Source of the DNA: Bog-473 sp963783965
GTDB taxonomy: Bacteria; Actinomycetota; Acidimicrobiia; Acidimicrobiales; RAAP-2
Direction of reading: 5' to 3'
Assembly: GCA_963783965.1 (NCBI GenBank)
Contig: CAWAPQ010000001.1
Location: 1 to 64,000 of the forward strand
Length of the DNA stretch: 64,000 nucleotides
Part shown: positions 61,013 through 64,000 of the stretch, piece after piece
Layout of the letters: every line of letters begins with the position of its first letter
Numbering within the stretch: the stretch's first letter is position 1
Position numbers and translations under genes: made by a program
Notes under the pieces: model-generated
What the model was told of the DNA's origin: nothing
The model's database searches: none
The model's input: only the letters and a program-made list of their open reading frames with translations

Positions 61013-62108
61013 CCCAGAGCGGCGATGGGCGCGACGTCATGACGCGTCCGGTCGGCGGAATGAAGGTCAGCTCCTCGTTGGCGTTCCCCGTCAAGGACCA
61101 GCCCGAGCTGTGCACCCGGTGGTGATGGTGCTCACAAAGCAACGCCAAATTGTCCAGGTCGGTCTGCCCACCCAACTTCCAGAGCACCACGTGGTGCACG
61201 TTCGTGAACGTGGCATTGGTGCATCCCGGGAAGCGGCAGTGCCGGTCCCGCCGGACGATCTCGCGGCGCTGGGCCTCGGTCGGGAACCGTCTGGCCCGAC
61301 CCTCGTACATGGTGTGGCCGACGTCGTCGTCGACCGCAACGATCACCGTGGCGTCGCAGGCGAGACGGCGCACCGTCTCGCCGCTGATGAGGCCGTCCCG
61401 CTCGAGCTCGCCGGCCAGCTCCGACGACTCGTCGGTCAGTGTGGCCAGCGGAACGTGGACGACCACGACATGAGGAGTCGGGCCCGCACCAGGCCGTGTC
61501 CCGTGATCGGCCCGGATGACGTCCCGGAGGGCGTCGCAGAGGCGCTGGTCCCATGAGGTCTCGCCGTCGGAGGGGAGCGCACGCGCCCGGGACTCGAGAC
61601 AGGACTTCACCTCGGCGTAGGACTCCGGCGGCAGCTGGGCCGTCACCGTCCGGACCGTGTCGTTGAACCGGACGGAGCGCGCCTCGTAGTCCGTCTGCGC
61701 TCGCCCGCGCGGCACGCCCCGCTCCGTTCGTGCGATCTCGTGGAGTTGCCGCACTGTGCACTCCTGCGCCTGCACCGCCAGATCCCCGTCGGTCTCCGGC
61801 GTCGCCACGTCGGCCACGGCGCGCACCTTGTCGAAACTGAGATCGCCCGACGAGAGGCCGGCGGCCAGGTGCGGCAGGTCGCTGAGTTTTTCCGCCACGT
61901 GGGCGAAGGCTCGTGCGTTGGCGAGGGAGACGCCACAGCGCTCCACGATCCAGGCCTCCAGCGACGTCGCCCCTTCGGCTCGCCAACCCTCGCGCCTGTC
62001 GAGCTCTCCGGCGAGCTGAACGAAGAGCCCCGCCTCACAGGCCATGCGGCGGGAAGACGCGGCGGCCTCTTCCATAATCGCCTCGGTAGTCATGGTGGCG
62101 ACGTCCAT
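61002..62108 (-). CDS. DUF222-HNH endonuclease (13E12 repeat type)
   Basis: 368 residues. The N-terminal DUF222 has RREGWRAEGATSLEAWIVER and LSFDKVRAVADVATPETDGD. The C-terminal HNH domain has RRDRHCRFPGCTNATFTNVH, HVVLWKLGGQTDLDNLALLC and EHHHHRVHSSGW, with both zinc-cysteine-type residues and the HH pair. These proteins are numerous in actinobacteria and mobile in mycobacteria; the target is unknown. A longer or shorter start is possible since several ATG codons lie near residue 1-12. Confidence 0.92.
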   Translation of the reverse strand: MDVATMTTEAIMEEAAASSRRMACEAGLFVQLAGELDRREGWRAEGATSLEAWIVERCGVSLANARAFAHVAEKLSDLPHLAAGLSSGDLSFDKVRAVADVATPETDGDLAVQAQECTVRQLHEIARTERGVPRGRAQTDYEARSVRFNDTVRTVTAQLPPESYAEVKSCLESRARALPSDGETSWDQRLCDALRDVIRADHGTRPGAGPTPHVVVVHVPLATLTDESSELAGELERDGLISGETVRRLACDATVIVAVDDDVGHTMYEGRARRFPTEAQRREIVRRDRHCRFPGCTNATFTNVHHVVLWKLGGQTDLDNLALLCEHHHHRVHSSGWSLTGNANEELTFIPPTGRVMTSRPSPLWATR

Positions 62109-62130
62109 TGCCGGGGGAACGGTCCCCGGG

Positions 62131-62565
62131 TTACGGCAATGTGCGGAAGTGGACCATGGTGAAGTTCCGGCGGGCGATGCGCCACCCGTCCGCCGTCCGG
62201 ACGAGCTCGTCGTCGTAGAAGCCGACCGGGTTGAATCCGCTCTGTCCGTCGGGCGCCATGAGCGTGCCGTCGACGTAGCAACGGGCCACTGCGCTTTGGC
62301 CGTCCTCGCCCACGTCGATGGTGATGTTGGAGATGCGGTGCATCGTGTGACCCATCTCGGCGTGGGCGCCGGTCATGAAGGCGGTGATGGCGTCGGCGCT
62401 TTCCCACGTGCCGATGCCCGGGTAGTCGGCATGGCAGTCCGTGGTGAAGCAGGAGCGGAACAGATCCCAGTCGCGGCGATCGATGCCGGACGCGTAGCGG
62501 ACCAGGACTTCCGCGATGTCCTCTTTCGACGTGCGGACGTGGTCGGGCTGGGACGACGACGTCAC
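62131..62565 (-). CDS. SnoaL-like (NTF2-fold) protein
   Basis: 144 residues. DIAEVLVRYASGIDRRDWDL, FRSCFTTDCHADYPGIG, GHTMHRISNITIDVGEDGQS and YDDELVRTADGWRIARRNF define the small NTF2/SnoaL fold used by polyketide cyclases, dehydratases and steroid isomerases. The His/Asp positions of the pocket (YASGIDRRD, MHRIS) are present. Its start overlaps the stop of the SDR gene (ATGA). It may dehydrate or isomerise a pathway intermediate. Confidence 0.9.
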   Translation of the reverse strand: MTSSSQPDHVRTSKEDIAEVLVRYASGIDRRDWDLFRSCFTTDCHADYPGIGTWESADAITAFMTGAHAEMGHTMHRISNITIDVGEDGQSAVARCYVDGTLMAPDGQSGFNPVGFYDDELVRTADGWRIARRNFTMVHFRTLP

Positions 62566-63389
62566 GACTCATGGTCCATGGTGGCGGCCGCCGCCTTCAT
62601 CATGAGGCCGACGGCCTCGTTGCGGGGCAGGCCGCCGAGCATCTGGAGGCCGGCCCGGGTCTGCTCGCCGACGATCCAGCTCGGGCCGTGCGCCAGATGG
62701 GCCAGTGCATCCTCCACGACCTGGTCGACGGTGGCCACACCGGGGAGCGGGGCATTCGGATCGTCGGCGAAGCCCCGCTCGACCCGGATGCGTCGCAGTG
62801 CCGGCGTGTCGGTCTCACCCAGGACGAGACTCAGGACGTCGACGCCCTGCGGATGGAGCTCCGCCCACAACGCCTCGGTGAAGACCACGTCAAAAGCCTT
62901 GGACCCGCCGTAAATGACCATGTTGGGCGCGCCGACGAAGGCGGCTCCGGAACTGAGGACGATGATCCCGCCCCGCCGACGGGCCGCCATGGGGCCGGCG
63001 AAGTGGTGGCACATCTGGACCGGCACCGTGCAGTTGCGGTGCACCATGGCCGTGGCCACCTCGACCGGATTGGCCAGGAAGGGCTGGTAGTTCGGGTCGG
63101 CGCCGGCGCAGTACGTCAGAAGGCCGACGTCGACGTCGCTCGTCGCGTCCGCCACCGTCTCCATGGCAGACGGTGCGGAGAGATCGACGGCGACGGCCCT
63201 GGCCTCGACGCCCGACTCCGCCCGAATGACCGCGGCGACCTCGTCCAGGACACCTTGTCGACGGGAGAGGAGTACGACATTGACGCCCTCTTGGGCCACG
63301 GCAGCCGCGAACGCGGCTCCGACGCCCTCCGAGGCGCCGGCGACGACGGCCCAGGGCCCGTACGACTCGACGAAGGTCATTGCAGGCAT
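62562..63389 (-). CDS. Short-chain dehydrogenase/reductase
   Basis: 275 residues. The cofactor motif GASEGVGAAF replaces the usual TGxxxGxG; the catalytic Ser is in IIVLSSGAAFVGAPN and Tyr-Lys in YGGSKAF. An AGGAGG site lies just before the first ATG (63389); the ATG at 63380 is an alternative. It continues the minus-strand operon with the SnoaL-like protein and follows the P450 gene by 93 bases. NADPH-dependent keto-reductase or hydroxy-dehydrogenase, substrate unknown. Confidence 0.9.
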   Translation of the reverse strand: MPAMTFVESYGPWAVVAGASEGVGAAFAAAVAQEGVNVVLLSRRQGVLDEVAAVIRAESGVEARAVAVDLSAPSAMETVADATSDVDVGLLTYCAGADPNYQPFLANPVEVATAMVHRNCTVPVQMCHHFAGPMAARRRGGIIVLSSGAAFVGAPNMVIYGGSKAFDVVFTEALWAELHPQGVDVLSLVLGETDTPALRRIRVERGFADDPNAPLPGVATVDQVVEDALAHLAHGPSWIVGEQTRAGLQMLGGLPRNEAVGLMMKAAAATMDHES

Positions 63390-63482
63390 GCCCCTCCTAC
63401 TCGGCGACGACGTTACGGGCTGGTGCGCCCGACTGTCGGGCTCGTCGACCTCGCCCGACAGACCGTCGAGCCCGTCGACCGG

Positions 63483-64000
63483 TCAGCGCAGTGTGACGGG
63501 CAGCGTCCGGAAGCCCCGTAACGCCTGCACCGGCTTGTACTCGAGCCGTTCACGGGGGACCGCCAACCGCATGTTCGGGAACCGTCGCATGAGCGCCCCG
63601 ATGGCGATCTGCCCCTCCAATCGGGCCAGCTGGTTGCCCAGGCAGAAGTGCTTCCCGAAGGCGAAGGTCAGGTGGCGGTTGGGATCCCGACCCAGGTTCA
63701 GCGCATCAGGCTGGTCGAACACCGCCTCGTCCCGGTTCGCCGAAATGATCATCCCCATCACCTTGGACCCCCTGGGCATCGTCACCCCCTCGATCGAGAC
63801 CTCGTCCAACAAGGTCCGGGCCGTACCGCACGGCACGGGCGTCGTGAAGCGCAGCAGCTCCTCGACCGCCGTCGCCGACAACTCGGGCTCGTCGCGCCAT
63901 CGGGCCGCCTGGTCGGGGTGCTCCATCAGCGCCACGGCCGAGCTCCCGATGAGGTTGGCCGTCGTATCGTGGCCGGCCAGCATCAGGAGGAAGATCATGG
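63483..64000 (-). CDS. Cytochrome P450, C-terminal part (cut by window end)
   Basis: About 172 residues of the C-terminal half are present. The I-helix motif AGHDTTANLIGSSA (with HDTT), ExxR in EELLRF, and the heme loop FAFGKHFCLGNQLARLEGQI are intact. The N-terminal half lies beyond base 64000. It differs from the P450 at 17710 (AGHDT here, AGTET there), so the two belong to different subfamilies. Terminal position in the minus-strand SDR/SnoaL transcription unit suggests all three act on one substrate. Confidence 0.95.
   Translation of the reverse strand, partial: MIFLLMLAGHDTTANLIGSSAVALMEHPDQAARWRDEPELSATAVEELLRFTTPVPCGTARTLLDEVSIEGVTMPRGSKVMGMIISANRDEAVFDQPDALNLGRDPNRHLTFAFGKHFCLGNQLARLEGQIAIGALMRRFPNMRLAVPRERLEYKPVQALRGFRTLPVTLR

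Noticed and set aside
1..64000. CRISPR arrays and rRNA genes
   Set aside because: No regularly spaced 25-40 bp repeats and no rRNA-like sequence were seen on reading through the window.

Overview
The window is about 64 kb of high-GC DNA from an actinomycete, most plausibly an uncultured member of the Acidimicrobiia or a relative. The evidence is the many F420- or flavin-type luciferase-like oxidoreductases, a PPOX-class F420 protein, a DUF222-HNH (13E12-type) nuclease, DUF2510, DrrAB exporters, and an integrated element carrying SCO3933-, FtsK/Tra- and RepSA-like genes, which are typical of actinomycete integrative and conjugative elements (AICEs). Genes are packed with ATGA/GTGA stop-start overlaps.

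Positions 1-6.4 kb: a gene of unknown function, a complete IS630-family insertion sequence, and a three-gene minus-strand operon. The operon encodes a Cap4-like nuclease with an ABC-3C C-terminal domain, a middle component, and a DUF3732 SMC-like ATPase. It is a predicted ABC-three-component conflict (defence) system.

Positions 6.4-17.65 kb: an AICE-like element. In order it has palindromic control DNA, an SCO3933-like protein, a small membrane protein, an FtsK-like transfer ATPase, a RepSA-like initiator with a possible origin, a sigma-region-4-like HTH protein, a secreted/transmembrane BTAD-type regulator on the opposite strand, an excisionase, cargo (a PD-(D/E)XK nuclease, a membrane NERD protein, an orphan antitoxin with a toxin remnant), a tyrosine integrase, and the tRNA-Arg(ACG) that marks the right end. 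The left end was not found, so the defence operon and the IS may also be cargo.

Positions 17.7-39.5 kb: chromosomal genes. These include a P450 and ROK sugar kinase pair, a TetR-controlled DrrAB exporter, an amidase, a second PD-(D/E)XK nuclease (DUF4268), a stand-alone LigD phosphoesterase domain, an MBL hydrolase, a PadR-DrrAB exporter, a PIG-L/PhyH/PhyH/LLM cassette, an acyl-CoA synthetase, a TetR, a DUF427 protein and an SDR.

Positions 39.7-64 kb: uptake and catabolism. A LivH-LivM-LivG triple fusion with LivF and a convergent substrate-binding protein forms a branched-chain-amino-acid-type importer. It is followed by two copies of a kinase-like plus lipocalin-like module around a TetR, acyl-CoA dehydrogenase, fused CaiB-type CoA-transferase, LLM oxidoreductases, esterase/beta-lactamase-like and acyl-CoA synthetase cluster, then an SDR and a second P450 cut by the window end. 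Together they look like import, CoA activation, phosphorylation and oxidation of an unidentified lipid-like or terpenoid-like acid.

A striking overall feature is a large number of frameshifts. Almost all have the same sense (one extra base, net +1) and leave motifs intact. They are dense between 2 and 17.5 kb, sparse to 43 kb, and none was seen beyond. I read them mainly as residual insertion errors in the consensus, with true decay of the element as the alternative. Broken genes are annotated over their full reconstructed span.
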